From: Ga0077527 sp964531455
Lineage (GTDB): Bacteria; Pseudomonadota; Gammaproteobacteria; Burkholderiales; SG8-41
Assembly: GCA_964531455.1 (NCBI GenBank)
Contig: CAZHFZ010000008.1
Span: 22,699 to 86,698 of the forward strand
DNA length: 64,000 bases
Reading direction: 5' to 3'
Below are positions 53,717 to 63,731 of this stretch, one piece after another (position 1 is the first letter of the stretch; the number at the start of each line of letters is the position of its first letter). The translations under genes were made by a program, and so were the position numbers. The notes below the pieces were generated by a model. It was not told the origin of the DNA and ran no database searches. It was given only the letters and a program-made list of their open reading frames with translations.

Positions 53717-54589
53717 TCAGGCGGCCGGAGCCGGTTGCTTGAGCAGCAGCGTGAGCAGTCGCGCCAGCGTATCGCGCATTTGCCGACGGTCGACAATCAT
53801 GTCGAGCGCGCCTTTCTGCATCAGGAATTCAGCGCGCTGAAAGCCCTCGGGCAGGGTCTCACGCACGGTCTGCTCGATCACCCTCGGCCCGGCAAATCCG
53901 ATCAGCGCGTTGGGTTCGGCAATAACGACGTCTCCGATCATCGCAAAGCTGGCGGACACGCCGCCCATGGTCGGATCGGTCAACACCGAAATGAAGGGAA
54001 GTCGTTCATCAGCCAGCCTTGTCAGTGCCGCGCAGGTCTTGGCCATCTGCATCAGCGAAAACAACCCTTCCTGCATGCGCGCACCACCGGTTGCAGTAAA
54101 GCAGATAAACGGCAGCCGCTGCTCGACACAAACCTGCACGCCGCGCACAAAACGTTCACCGACCACAGAACCCATGGAACCACCGAGAAAGCCGAATTCG
54201 AAAGCTGCAGTAACGACCTGTATTTCCTTGATCGCGCCCTGCATCACCACCAACGCGTCTTCTTCGCCGGTTTCATTGCGTGCCGCGGTCAGACGGTCGG
54301 AATATCGTTTGCTGTCGCGAAATTTAAGACTATCCACCGGAGTGACTTCAACGCCGATCTCGTAGCGCCCTTCCATGTCGAGCAGCCAGTCGAGACGTTC
54401 ACGTGCGGAAACACGGTTGTGATGACTGCACTTCGGGCAGACAAACAGATTTTTTTCCAGATCGGTACGGTAAAGAACCGCTTCGCAGGAATCGCACTTG
54501 CTCCACAATCCCTCAGGAACCGCTTTTTTCGGAACACCGGAATCACGCTTGATGCGCGGCGGCAGCAGCTTTTGCAGCCAGCTGCTCAT
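53717..54589 (-). CDS. accD: Acetyl-CoA carboxylase carboxyltransferase subunit beta
   Basis: Beta subunit of the carboxyltransferase that makes malonyl-CoA, 290 residues. A four-cysteine zinc ribbon at Cys32, Cys35, Cys51 and Cys54 (KCDSCEAVL and VCPKCSHH), then the crotonase fold with FTATGGARMQEGLFSLMQM and LTDPTMGGVSASFAM. Its ATG overlaps the trpA stop by 4 bases, a trpA-accD linkage typical of proteobacteria. Confidence 0.98.
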   Translation of the reverse strand: MSSWLQKLLPPRIKRDSGVPKKAVPEGLWSKCDSCEAVLYRTDLEKNLFVCPKCSHHNRVSARERLDWLLDMEGRYEIGVEVTPVDSLKFRDSKRYSDRLTAARNETGEEDALVVMQGAIKEIQVVTAAFEFGFLGGSMGSVVGERFVRGVQVCVEQRLPFICFTATGGARMQEGLFSLMQMAKTCAALTRLADERLPFISVLTDPTMGGVSASFAMIGDVVIAEPNALIGFAGPRVIEQTVRETLPEGFQRAEFLMQKGALDMIVDRRQMRDTLARLLTLLLKQPAPAA

Positions 54590-55392
54590 TTTTCCCCGCC
54601 GGAGTCCATCGCCACCCGGATATCCGCCATGAATGCCCGCACTTTTGCGGCCGCGTCAGCAGGCGATGATTCAATTTCCTGCACCAGTCGGCTGCCAATC
54701 ACCACTGCATCGGCAACCTGTGCAATGGCATGCGCTGTTTGGCCATCACGAATACCGAAGCCCACACCAACCGGCAGCGCAGTAAAACTGCGGATGCGTT
54801 CCAGACGCTTCGCCACATCACCAATGTCGATGTTGGCTGCACCGGTAACACCCTTAAGTGAAACGTAATAAAGATAGCCGCGCCCCAACTCTGCCACCTG
54901 CTTCAGCCGCGCGTCGGACGTCGTCGGTGACAGCAGAAATATTGTCTCAAGGCCAGAGCGATCCAGTGTGGTCACCAGATTTTCGGCTTCCTCGGGCGGA
55001 TAGTCGACAACCAGCGCGCCATCAACACCAGCGGCCTTTGCGGCATCTGCAAATGCCTCCAAACCCATGGACTCGATGGGATTGGCGTATCCCATCAGCA
55101 CCACCGGCGTCGTTGAGTCAGTCTTACGGAACTCGGCAACCCAGTTGATCACGTCGTGCAGTGATACACCATGCATCAACGCACGCTCACTGGATCTCTG
55201 GATCACCGGACCATCAGCCATCGGGTCGGAAAACGGCACACCGAGCTCGATCACATCGGCACCACCGGACACCAGCGCATGCATCAGCGGCACACAACTG
55301 GCACGATCAGGATCGCCGGCCGTGAAAAAAGGGATCAGGGCCTTCCGGCCTTCTTTTTTGAGACGTTCAAATCTGGCAGCAATACGCGACAT
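54586..55392 (-). CDS. trpA: Tryptophan synthase alpha subunit
   Basis: Cleaves indole-3-glycerol phosphate, 268 residues. The catalytic Glu is in DVIELGVPFSDPMADGP and the Asp in GVDGALVVDYPPEE; PTTSDARLKQVA and GVGFGIRDGQTA complete the phosphate-binding barrel. 29 bases separate it from trpB. The trpF-trpB-trpA-accD series is one minus-strand transcript. Confidence 0.98.
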   Translation of the reverse strand: MSRIAARFERLKKEGRKALIPFFTAGDPDRASCVPLMHALVSGGADVIELGVPFSDPMADGPVIQRSSERALMHGVSLHDVINWVAEFRKTDSTTPVVLMGYANPIESMGLEAFADAAKAAGVDGALVVDYPPEEAENLVTTLDRSGLETIFLLSPTTSDARLKQVAELGRGYLYYVSLKGVTGAANIDIGDVAKRLERIRSFTALPVGVGFGIRDGQTAHAIAQVADAVVIGSRLVQEIESSPADAAAKVRAFMADIRVAMDSGGEK

Positions 55393-55421
55393 CGGAGGAT
55401 TTCTTTTCCGGAAGTAGCCGG

Positions 55422-56621
55422 TCAGAACTGCAGACCGGATTTTTCGGCAACGGTATGCATATCCTTGTCACCGCGACCGGACAGGTTGACCAGCAGGATC
55501 TGGTCCTTGCGCATGCGCGGCGCCAGCTTGGCGGCGTAGGCCAGGGCGTGGCTGGATTCCAGCGCAGGAATGATGCCCTCGAGACGGCACAGCTTGTGGA
55601 ATGCCTCAAGCGCTTCGTCATCGGTGGCTGCCACATACTCGGCGCGACCACTGTCCTTCAACCATGCATGCTCCGGCCCAACACCAGGGTAATCGAGGCC
55701 GGCCGAAATCGAATGCGTCTCGATGATCTGACCATTGTCATCCTGCAGCAGGTAAGTACGGTTTCCGTGAAGCACACCTGAGCGGCCGGCACACAACGTT
55801 GCCGAATGTTTACCGGTTTCAAGGCCGTAACCAGCCGCCTCGACACCGATCAGGCGCACGTTCTCATGCTCGATATAAGGATGGAAAATTCCGATCGCAT
55901 TGGAACCACCGCCCACGCAGGCCAGCACAGCGTCGGGCTGCCGTCCGGTCATCTCGGGCATCTGCTCACGCGCTTCCAGTCCGATCACCGACTGGAAATC
56001 GCGCACCATCATCGGGTACGGATGCGGTCCGGCCACAGTGCCAATGATGTAGAAGGTGTTCTCTACATTGGTGACCCAGTCGCGCATTGCCTCGTTGAGC
56101 GCATCCTTCAGTGTCTTTGATCCCGACTCCACAGGGACAACCGTCGCGCCCAGCAACTTCATACGGTAAACATTCTGCGCCTGGCGCTTGACGTCTTCAG
56201 AGCCCATGTAAACCACGCATTCCATGCCATAGCGGGCTGCAATCGTCGCGGTTGCCACGCCGTGCTGCCCTGCGCCGGTTTCGGCAATCACGCGTGGCTT
56301 GCCAAGATGGCGTGCAAGCAAAGCCTGGCCGATAACGTTATTGATCTTGTGCGCACCGGTGTGGTTCAGGTCTTCGCGCTTCAGGTAGACCTGTGCGCCG
56401 CCGAAATGCTCCGACCAGCGGCGGGCATGATAAATCGGGCTGGGGCGACCGACATAATGTTTGAGTTCATAGGCGAATTCGGCCTTGAAGGTCGGATCAT
56501 CCTTGAAGCGCGCATAAGCGGCCTTCAGGTCCTCCAGCGCAGAGATCAGGGTTTCGGAAACGAACACGCCACCATAAGGTCCGAAATGGCCTTTGGCATC
56601 CGGCAAGTCATACACCCGCAT
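55422..56621 (-). CDS. trpB: Tryptophan synthase beta subunit
   Basis: PLP enzyme condensing indole with serine, 399 residues. The Schiff-base lysine is in LNHTGAHKINNVIGQ; GAGQHGVATATIAARYGMECVVYMG and the phosphate-binding CVGGGSNAIGIFHPY are present. It overlaps trpF by 14 bases, with the ATG inside the trpF coding end, so translation is coupled. Confidence 0.98.
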   Translation of the reverse strand: MRVYDLPDAKGHFGPYGGVFVSETLISALEDLKAAYARFKDDPTFKAEFAYELKHYVGRPSPIYHARRWSEHFGGAQVYLKREDLNHTGAHKINNVIGQALLARHLGKPRVIAETGAGQHGVATATIAARYGMECVVYMGSEDVKRQAQNVYRMKLLGATVVPVESGSKTLKDALNEAMRDWVTNVENTFYIIGTVAGPHPYPMMVRDFQSVIGLEAREQMPEMTGRQPDAVLACVGGGSNAIGIFHPYIEHENVRLIGVEAAGYGLETGKHSATLCAGRSGVLHGNRTYLLQDDNGQIIETHSISAGLDYPGVGPEHAWLKDSGRAEYVAATDDEALEAFHKLCRLEGIIPALESSHALAYAAKLAPRMRKDQILLVNLSGRGDKDMHTVAEKSGLQF

Positions 56622-57231
56622 TACGTACTCCGTTCATGAAAGCTTCAATTTTGGCGGCATCCTTGATGCCTTTTGCCGCTTCGACACCGCTGGAAACATC
56701 CACCGCCCAGGGACGGACTGCCCGTACAGCCGCTTCGACGTTGCCCGCATCCAGTCCACCGGACAACACAATCGGCAACCCCAGATCGCGCGGGATCAGA
56801 TTCCAGTCAAACGTTGCACCAGTGCCCCCGCGGACACCCTCTACAAACGCGTCCAGCAAGAGCCCCCGGGCCTCGCGAAAATCATGGCCATATTGTAACA
56901 AATCGACCCCGGGCCTTACCCGGACAGCTTTGAGATAGGGCACACCGAAAGCTGAACAATAGGCCGGTGTTTCATCGCCGTGGAACTGCAACAACTGCAG
57001 CGGTACCTCTGCCAGGGTTTTGCGCACCACATCGGGCTCGGCGTTGACGAACAATCCAACCGCAGTCACGAAAGGCGGCAGTGCATCAACAATCATCCGT
57101 GCCTGCTTATTCGCAACTGCTCGCGGACTTGCATCATAGAACACCAGCCCGATGGCATGGGCCCCCAACCGCACAGCCGCCAGTCCGTCCTGGACACGGG
57201 TAATACCGCAGATTTTTACGCGTGTATTCAT
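56608..57231 (-). CDS. trpF: Phosphoribosylanthranilate isomerase
   Basis: Amadori rearrangement step of tryptophan synthesis, 207 residues. The catalytic Cys is in VKICGITRVQDG and the Asp in LLLDAFVEGVRGGTGATFDW; PIVLSGGLDAGNV and VDVSSGVEAAKGIKD bind phosphate. I start at ATG 57231 (MNTRVKICG), one base after the truA stop; a longer frame upstream runs into truA and is not conserved. Confidence 0.97.
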   Translation of the reverse strand: MNTRVKICGITRVQDGLAAVRLGAHAIGLVFYDASPRAVANKQARMIVDALPPFVTAVGLFVNAEPDVVRKTLAEVPLQLLQFHGDETPAYCSAFGVPYLKAVRVRPGVDLLQYGHDFREARGLLLDAFVEGVRGGTGATFDWNLIPRDLGLPIVLSGGLDAGNVEAAVRAVRPWAVDVSSGVEAAKGIKDAAKIEAFMNGVRNAGV

Positions 57232-57232
57232 G

Positions 57233-58030
57233 TCATTCAACCGTAGCGTGCACCAGTCTCGGCCCCTGCATCCGGGGCTCCGGCAATCCCCAGTGGCTTT
57301 CGTAATCCACGCGCAGCAGATACAGGCCTGAAGCATCAAAGGTCGGTGCTGCGCGCGCCCGATCCCGGCCACGCAGAAGTTCGCCAATCCATTGCGGCGG
57401 ATGTTTGCCTTTGCCGACATAAACCAGGCTACCCACAATATTGCGTACCATGTGATGAAGAAACGCGTTTGCCGAAAACTCGAAAATCACATAGGGACCA
57501 TTCACCGCTACGCTAATCGCATGAATGGTTCGCACCGGCGACTGCGCCTGGCATTCCGCAGCACGAAAAGCCGTGAAATCATGCTCACCGACCAATTGCG
57601 CTGACGCGGCACGCATGCTCCCGACATCAAGCGGCGCATGAAACCAGCCCACTCTGCCGTGGTCTGCCGCCGGACGCACCGCATCGTTGAGCAGCACATA
57701 TCGATAAACACGGGCGCGCGCGGAAAACCGGGCATGGAATTCACTGCTGACCGGCTGCGCCCAGGTCACGGCAATCGACGGCGGCAACAGTGCGTTAACG
57801 CCTCTTACCCACGCACTGGACGGCCGATCAACATCACAGTCGAAATGGACGATCTGCCCCAGCGCATGAACACCGGAATCGGTGCGCCCCGCGCAAATGG
57901 TACTCACAGGAACGCCGGCAATGCTTGAACAGGCATTCTCCAGGCGATCCTGGACGGCGCAGCCCGCAGTCTGCGTCTGCCAACCGCAAAAACCGCTGCC
58001 GTCATATTCGATGCCTAAAGCCATTCTCAA
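57233..58030 (-). CDS. truA: tRNA pseudouridine(38-40) synthase
   Basis: Modifies U38-40 in the tRNA anticodon arm, 265 residues. The catalytic Asp is in CAGRTDSGVHALGQIVHFD; the opening MALGIEYDGSGFCGWQTQ and the late FLHHMVRNIVGSLVYVGKG are family motifs. It lies between fimV and trpF, the usual position in betaproteobacteria. A terminator ahead separates it from fimV. Confidence 0.97.
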   Translation of the reverse strand: MRMALGIEYDGSGFCGWQTQTAGCAVQDRLENACSSIAGVPVSTICAGRTDSGVHALGQIVHFDCDVDRPSSAWVRGVNALLPPSIAVTWAQPVSSEFHARFSARARVYRYVLLNDAVRPAADHGRVGWFHAPLDVGSMRAASAQLVGEHDFTAFRAAECQAQSPVRTIHAISVAVNGPYVIFEFSANAFLHHMVRNIVGSLVYVGKGKHPPQWIGELLRGRDRARAAPTFDASGLYLLRVDYESHWGLPEPRMQGPRLVHATVE

Positions 58031-58062
58031 GAGCAGTGCTCCCGCGCCTTAAGCGCACCCCA

Positions 58063-58097
58063 GAAAAAAAGAAACCGCGGCAGGAACCCTGCCGCGG
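58063..58097 (-). terminator. Rho-independent terminator after fimV
   Basis: Perfect 10-bp stem CCGCGGCAGG (58075-58084), loop AAC, CCTGCCGCGG (58088-58097), followed on the minus strand by TTTCTTTTTTT. It sits 24 bases after the fimV stop and 32 before truA. Confidence 0.92.
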
Positions 58098-58121
58098 CCG
58101 TTGATCATTCCACTAAGCGGG

Positions 58122-60605
58122 TTAACCGAGCGAACCGAGTAGTTTCTCCGCCTGATCCTTCTGTTCCACATCGCCTTCCTTGATGACTTCCTGCAGGATT
58201 TCCCGGGCGCCATCGTTATCACCCATCTCCTGATACGCCTTGGCCAGATCGAATTTCTGCTGTACGTCGTACCAGTGCCCATCCTTTCTTCCGGATGGTG
58301 CCGCCTGAGTCAAAGTGTCGTCGAGATTGATATTGAGATCACCCACATCAATCTTGAAATCAAGACCAGCATCGGCCGCGGGAGCAGCAGGCTCGGCAAC
58401 GGCTTCAGCAGCGGGAACATCAAGCGGCGGCAGATCGATATTGAAATCGATGGAAGCCGGTTCATTCAATGCCGCCGGAGGCATCTCGAGCGCGATATCA
58501 GGCGCTGGTGCCGGTGCATCGAGATTGAAGTCAGGCATGAGCGGCTCGGACGGCACTTCGGTCGGCAGCACACCGGCATCTGCGGCTGCAGCCATTTCCT
58601 GCATCCCGCCCAATTCAGTCGCCTGACCCGCATCACCGGCGTCAAGGGCGATATCCGGAGCCTCCGTCGAATCGCCGCCAAGATCAAAGTCCAGATCGGT
58701 GCCAAGCCCTGCGTCACCACCAGTCGCAGTCGGCGCTATGTCCTTGCCCGCTTCGTAGAGTGAATTTGCGGAATCCAGCGAATAGCCCAGTGCAGCGACC
58801 TTCAGCCAGTTATCGCCAGCACCACCGGTAAGTGCATGCAGCGAGTTTGCAACTTCACCGAAAGAGGACGAGTCTTTGCGCGCTGCATAAACCTCGGCCA
58901 GCTTGACCTGAACATCCTCGCGTGAAGGATCACGTCCCATCGCTTCTTTAAGAATTTCCTCGGCTTGCCCGTCGCGACCATAGGCGATGTAAACCTCGGC
59001 TTCGGCCACAGGATCAACTTCATCAACCGCAGGTGCAGAATCCTGCCCTGCGGAAGGCTCATCAATGGCAGTTGCTGCGGCAGCAGCAACTGCAGCAGGC
59101 ATTACAGGTTCAATCTCATCGCCACCCTGGGATTGGGCACGACGACGACGCATGGCTGCAAAACCCACTCCACCAAGCACCAGCGCACCCAGACCGCCGC
59201 CAATGATCGGCAGATTTTCCATGACGATGTCCATCATGTCGGGCTCGGGGGGCGGGGGCGGCGGCGCAACCGGTTTGGGAGCCGGCTTCACTACCGGTTT
59301 GGCTTCGGCAACGGGTTGCGTCGCTGCGGGAGCGCTCACATCCTTGGCCATTTCGACAGGAGCAGACTCAGGCTTGGCCGGCTCAGCCGGTTTCACAGCC
59401 TCCGCCTTCGCAGGGTCAGCTTTGATCTCCGGCTTTGCTTCCGGTTTGGTTTCCGGCTTGACCGGCTCAGGCGCAGCCTTGGATGTCTCCGCCTTCTGCT
59501 GCGCAGCCGCCATGCCCGGGCTCTTCAGCTCGGCAAGCTTTTGCGTGTCCTTTATCGTTTTTTCAAGCTGGGCAATTCGCTCGTTAGCTTCGGCAAGCTG
59601 TTTCTTGCGGGAAATAAGCTCTTCTTCCAGAACGCGCGCCTTCGCATCGCCCGCAAGTTCCTTGCCACCTTTGGAAGGTTCACCTTTGGATAGTTTGACC
59701 ACATCCCTGGATGCGGATGCCGCAGGCTCATCGACACGTGTTGTAATCCGGCCGCGAGCCGTGCTTCCACCCTCAGGCGCGGTACCAACCTGGTCAGCAA
59801 CACGGCCGCTGTAAGCGCGCCAGTCAGCAACCTGTGTCCGAACTTCTTTAACGGCTTCGCTCTGAGCAACAGCGGACAGTTCCTGCGCGTCGGGCACTCG
59901 CAGAATCTTGCCCGACTTCACCAGATTCATGTTGTTGCGAATAAAGGCATCCGGGTTGCTGCGATACAAGCCAACGAGCATTTGCTCCAGTGTTACACCT
60001 TCGGGTTTAAGACTGGCGGCAATTTTGCCCAGCGTTTCACCCTTGCCGACCGGGCCGTATTCCTTTGCTTTTGCTCCGGAAGCGACTGGAGGCGCCGACT
60101 TGGCAGGTGCAGCAGTCGATGACTGTGCAGGGGCAGGCGCAGGCGCGGCTATCGGCCGCGAAGCCACAACTGCAGGCGCAGGAGATGCTGCAGGCTGTTG
60201 ACCGTAACCAGGTGGATCCAGCAAGGCGGTGTATTCACGAACCAGTCTGTTGCCACCACCGGACAATTCGATCAACAAATCGATAAATGGCTCGTTGACC
60301 GGGCGGCTGCCAGCAATCTTGATGAAATACTGGCCATCGGCACGCCGGTCAATTGAAACTTTGACTCCGCTCAGGCTGCTGTTGTATTGGAGATTGGATT
60401 GCTGGTAGGCATCAACTGAAGCCAGCCGGGCAACCAGTGTAGAGGCCTCATCGCCACGAACAGAAACGAGGTCAATTTCAGCATTGAGCGGCTGACCGAT
60501 ATTTGACTGGACGGTGAGCCGGCCCAAACCCGCAGCTTGCGCCAAAACAGGCACTAGCAGCAGCGCTATTACCAGCGCTTTGCCTAAAATAAATGTGCGC
60601 ACCAC
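58122..60605 (-). CDS. fimV: FimV/HubP family polar protein
   Basis: Large inner-membrane protein of 827 residues, linked to pilus assembly and polar organisation in relatives. Order: signal peptide (to AQA), FimV core (about 24-130), Pro/Ala linker, LysM-like peptidoglycan-binding segment (about 185-245; VGKGETLGKIAASLKPEGVTLEQM), a coiled coil (about 325-360), a long Pro/Lys/Ala linker, one membrane helix (about 470-490) followed by RRRRAQ, a TPR region, and an acidic tail ending in the conserved FimV C-terminal helix (FDLAKAYQEMGDNDGAREILQEVI). Start GTG 60605. Confidence 0.93.
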   Translation of the reverse strand: MVRTFILGKALVIALLLVPVLAQAAGLGRLTVQSNIGQPLNAEIDLVSVRGDEASTLVARLASVDAYQQSNLQYNSSLSGVKVSIDRRADGQYFIKIAGSRPVNEPFIDLLIELSGGGNRLVREYTALLDPPGYGQQPAASPAPAVVASRPIAAPAPAPAQSSTAAPAKSAPPVASGAKAKEYGPVGKGETLGKIAASLKPEGVTLEQMLVGLYRSNPDAFIRNNMNLVKSGKILRVPDAQELSAVAQSEAVKEVRTQVADWRAYSGRVADQVGTAPEGGSTARGRITTRVDEPAASASRDVVKLSKGEPSKGGKELAGDAKARVLEEELISRKKQLAEANERIAQLEKTIKDTQKLAELKSPGMAAAQQKAETSKAAPEPVKPETKPEAKPEIKADPAKAEAVKPAEPAKPESAPVEMAKDVSAPAATQPVAEAKPVVKPAPKPVAPPPPPPEPDMMDIVMENLPIIGGGLGALVLGGVGFAAMRRRRAQSQGGDEIEPVMPAAVAAAAATAIDEPSAGQDSAPAVDEVDPVAEAEVYIAYGRDGQAEEILKEAMGRDPSREDVQVKLAEVYAARKDSSSFGEVANSLHALTGGAGDNWLKVAALGYSLDSANSLYEAGKDIAPTATGGDAGLGTDLDFDLGGDSTEAPDIALDAGDAGQATELGGMQEMAAAADAGVLPTEVPSEPLMPDFNLDAPAPAPDIALEMPPAALNEPASIDFNIDLPPLDVPAAEAVAEPAAPAADAGLDFKIDVGDLNINLDDTLTQAAPSGRKDGHWYDVQQKFDLAKAYQEMGDNDGAREILQEVIKEGDVEQKDQAEKLLGSLG

Positions 60606-60773
60606 GGCTCCCGTATCGTTTTTCTATGGGACAACAAAGTTAGCATCAATCAGTTAGCCATGCAAGCTAAGGCTATGTCGAATGTTGCGACCCAACCACA
60701 TATTTCTAAAAGGAAATTCAGCTTTTTTGCCTACGCTCAGGGCCCATACTGAAAGGCCCTAAACAACACCAAA

Positions 60774-61931
60774 TCAGGCGCTTGCAGTCAACTTGGCGGA
60801 AGACGCGCGCTGCGCCGCACCAGACTCAAGAACAATCCTCAGCATCCGGCGCAGCGGTTCGGCCGCGCCCCAAAGGAGCTGATCGCCCACGGTAAAGGCC
60901 GACAGATACTCCCCGCCCATCGGCAGTTTGCGCAAACGCCCCACTGGAACCGTCAGGGTGCCGGTCACTGCCGTCGGCGTCAGTTCGCGCAAGGTGACAT
61001 CACGCTGATTCGGAATGACCTTGACCCAGTCATTGGCTTTCGCCAGCAACTGCTCGATTTCCGCCAGCGGCACATCACGTTTCAGCTTTACCGTCAGCGC
61101 CTGGCTGTGGCAGCGCATCGCACCGATCCGTACGCAAACACCATCGATGGGTAGCGGATTGGCTTCGCGACCGAGAATCTTGTTGGTCTCCGCCATGCCT
61201 TTCCATTCTTCCTTGCTCTGGCCGTTGCCGAGATCCTTGTCGATCCACGGCAACAGACTACCGGCCAGCGGATAGCCGAAGTTTTCCGTCGGCACTGCAC
61301 CTTTGCGCAGCGTGTCGGCAACAATGCGGTCGAGTTCCAGAATCGCGGACGAGGGATTGTCGAGCAGCGGTTTCGCCACCGCATGCACTGCGCCCATCTG
61401 CGCGATCAGTTCGCGCATGTTGGCAGCGCCAGCGCCCGAAGCCGCCTGATAGGTCATCGCCGTCACCCACTCGATCAGGCCGGCCTTGAACAAGCCGCCC
61501 ATCGCCATCAGCATCAGGCTGACTGTGCAGTTGCCGCCGATATAGTTTTTGACGCCCTTCGCCATTGCCGCGTCGATCACGTCGCGATTGACCGGATCGA
61601 GGATGATCACCGCATCGGATTCCATGCGTAGCGCCGAAGCGGCATCAATCCAGTATCCATCCCAGCCCGCCTGTCGAAGCTTGGGGAAAATCGCGTTGGT
61701 GTAATCGCCACCCTGACAGGAAATCAGGATGTCCATTTTGGACAGGGCATCGATGCTGTTGGCATCCGCTACCACTCCAGCATCACGGCCGATATCGGGC
61801 CCGCGACCGCCGGCCTGCGACGTCGAAAAGAACGTGGGCGCAATCTGGTCAAAGTCGCGTTCCGAGCGCATGCGCTCCACGAGTACCGAACCGACCATGC
61901 CCCGCCAACCGATGATACCGACCTTCTTCAT
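60774..61931 (-). CDS. asd: Aspartate-semialdehyde dehydrogenase
   Basis: Reduces aspartyl phosphate to the semialdehyde shared by lysine, methionine and threonine synthesis. 385 residues. NADP-binding start VGIIGWRGMVGSVLVERM; catalytic Cys in YIGGNCTVSLMLMA; catalytic His in IGAMRCHSQALTVKL. Complete. It follows leuB by 53 bases, in the usual leuB-asd-fimV order. A weak palindrome AGGGCC/GGCCCT lies at 60739-60760 after its stop. Confidence 0.97.
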   Translation of the reverse strand: MKKVGIIGWRGMVGSVLVERMRSERDFDQIAPTFFSTSQAGGRGPDIGRDAGVVADANSIDALSKMDILISCQGGDYTNAIFPKLRQAGWDGYWIDAASALRMESDAVIILDPVNRDVIDAAMAKGVKNYIGGNCTVSLMLMAMGGLFKAGLIEWVTAMTYQAASGAGAANMRELIAQMGAVHAVAKPLLDNPSSAILELDRIVADTLRKGAVPTENFGYPLAGSLLPWIDKDLGNGQSKEEWKGMAETNKILGREANPLPIDGVCVRIGAMRCHSQALTVKLKRDVPLAEIEQLLAKANDWVKVIPNQRDVTLRELTPTAVTGTLTVPVGRLRKLPMGGEYLSAFTVGDQLLWGAAEPLRRMLRIVLESGAAQRASSAKLTASA

Positions 61932-61984
61932 GAAAACACCTTAAAAAACAATAGATTGCATTATACCCGAATCTACTCCACCGC

Positions 61985-63049
61985 TCACAGCGCGGCGACC
62001 ACCGCGTTGCCCATCTCAACCGTGCCCACCTTCTTCGCACCCGCCTCGTCAATATCGGGCGTGCGGTAGCCGGCGGCAAGGACGTTCTTCACAGCCGCTT
62101 CAATCCGGTAGGCCCATTCGTCCTTGTTGAAGGTGTAACGCAGCATCATCGCCGTCGACAGGATGGTGGCCAGCGGATTGGCAATGTTTTTGCCCGCAAT
62201 ATCCGGTGCCGAACCGTGAATCGGCTCATAAAGCCCGCCGCCGCCGGAATTGAGCGACGCCGATGGCAGCATGCCGATCGAACCAGTGAGCATCGACGCT
62301 TCATCGGACAGGATGTCGCCAAAAATGTTACCGGTGACGATCACGTCGAACTGCTTGGGATTGCGCACCAGCTGCATTGCCGCGTTGTCGACGTACATAT
62401 GCGACAGCGCAACCTCAGGATATTTTTTGGCGACGTCGATGACGATTTCGCGCCAGAAACGGCTGGTCTCCAGTACGTTCTCTTTATCCACCGAGCACAG
62501 CTTTTTACCGCGCTTCATTGCAGTCAGAAAGCCCACTTCCGCAATGCGGCGGATTTCCGGCTCCGAATAAAGCATCGTGTCGTAGCCTTCCTTCTCGCCG
62601 CGCGCATTGTCACGACGGCCGCGCGGCTCGCCGAAATAAATGTCGCCGGTCAGCTCACGGATGATCATCAGATCAAGACCCGAAACGACTTCCGGCTTCA
62701 GCGTCGAGGCCTGTACCAGTTCCGGATACAGCACCGCCGGACGCAGATTGGCAAACAGCCCCAGTTCCTTGCGGATGCGCAGGATGCCCTGCTCCGGACG
62801 TTGCGCACGCGGCAGCGCGTCGTATTTCGGGCCACCGACGGCGCCGCACAACACGGCATCGGCTTCTTTCGCCAGTTTCAGTGTTGATGCCGGCAGCGGA
62901 TCCCCGTGCGCATCAAAACCGGCGCCGCCGAACGGCGCCTCTTCAAATTCCAGCTTGAGACCATCTTCGGCGAGGCGGCGCAATACCTTCAGCGCCTGGC
63001 CGACGATTTCGGGTCCGATGCCGTCACCGGCGAGAACTGCGATTTTCAT
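61985..63049 (-). CDS. leuB: 3-isopropylmalate dehydrogenase
   Basis: Third step of leucine synthesis, NAD-dependent oxidative decarboxylation. 354 residues. Motifs: LAGDGIGPEIV, LCGAVGGPKYD, RELTGDIYFGEPRG, VDNAAMQLVRNPKQFDVIVTGNIFGDILSDEAS and EPIHGSAPDIAGKNIANP. Complete. It is 42 bases after leuD. It is related to, but clearly distinct from, the dehydrogenase at 38066. Confidence 0.98.
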   Translation of the reverse strand: MKIAVLAGDGIGPEIVGQALKVLRRLAEDGLKLEFEEAPFGGAGFDAHGDPLPASTLKLAKEADAVLCGAVGGPKYDALPRAQRPEQGILRIRKELGLFANLRPAVLYPELVQASTLKPEVVSGLDLMIIRELTGDIYFGEPRGRRDNARGEKEGYDTMLYSEPEIRRIAEVGFLTAMKRGKKLCSVDKENVLETSRFWREIVIDVAKKYPEVALSHMYVDNAAMQLVRNPKQFDVIVTGNIFGDILSDEASMLTGSIGMLPSASLNSGGGGLYEPIHGSAPDIAGKNIANPLATILSTAMMLRYTFNKDEWAYRIEAAVKNVLAAGYRTPDIDEAGAKKVGTVEMGNAVVAAL

Positions 63050-63091
63050 TTTTGATTCCGGAATACGTAAAAAGGAACAGCGCGAATCGGC

Positions 63092-63730
63092 TCAGCCGAA
63101 CAGCCAGGGCTGGCGCTCGCGATGCTTGGCTTCGAACGCCTTGATTTCACCGGCATGCGCCAGCGTCAAGCCGATGTCATCCAGACCGTTGAGCATGCAA
63201 TGTTTGCGATGCTGATCAATATCGAAGGTGTAGCTCTCACCCGACGGTGTGGTCACCGTCTGCTGCTCAAGATCCACCGCCAGCCGGTAACCCGGATTGG
63301 CATCAGTCTCGCTGAACAGCTTGTCGATGATCTTCGGATCGAGCTTGATCAGCAGCAGGCCGTTTTTCAGGCTGTTGTTGTAAAAAATGTCCGCAAAGCT
63401 CGGCGCGATGATGGTCTGGATGCCGAACTGCAGCAGCGCCCACGGCGCATGTTCGCGCGATGAACCGCAACCGAAGTTCTCGCGCGCGAGCATCACCGTC
63501 GCGCCGATGAAGCGCTGGCGATTGAGCACGAAATCCGGATTCAGCGGACGCCCGGCGTTGTCACGATCCGGTTCGCCTTTGTCGAGATAGCGCCATTCAT
63601 CGAACAGGTTGGGGCCGAAGCCCGTACGCTTGATCGACTTCAGGAACTGCTTGGGGATAATCGCATCGGTATCGACGTTGGCGCGATCCAGCGGCGCGAC
63701 CAATCCCTCCTGGCGGACAAATTTATCCAT
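63092..63730 (-). CDS. leuD: 3-isopropylmalate dehydratase small subunit
   Basis: Small subunit of isopropylmalate isomerase, 212 residues. Swivel domain motifs: LVAPLDRANVDTDAIIPKQFLK, ARENFGCGSSREHAPWAL and the late FDIDQHRKHCMLNGLDDIGLT. Start ATG 63730 (MDKFVRQ). It lies next to a small lipoprotein gene with one base between them, and leuC is beyond that. Confidence 0.98.
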   Translation of the reverse strand: MDKFVRQEGLVAPLDRANVDTDAIIPKQFLKSIKRTGFGPNLFDEWRYLDKGEPDRDNAGRPLNPDFVLNRQRFIGATVMLARENFGCGSSREHAPWALLQFGIQTIIAPSFADIFYNNSLKNGLLLIKLDPKIIDKLFSETDANPGYRLAVDLEQQTVTTPSGESYTFDIDQHRKHCMLNGLDDIGLTLAHAGEIKAFEAKHRERQPWLFG

Positions 63731-63731
63731 G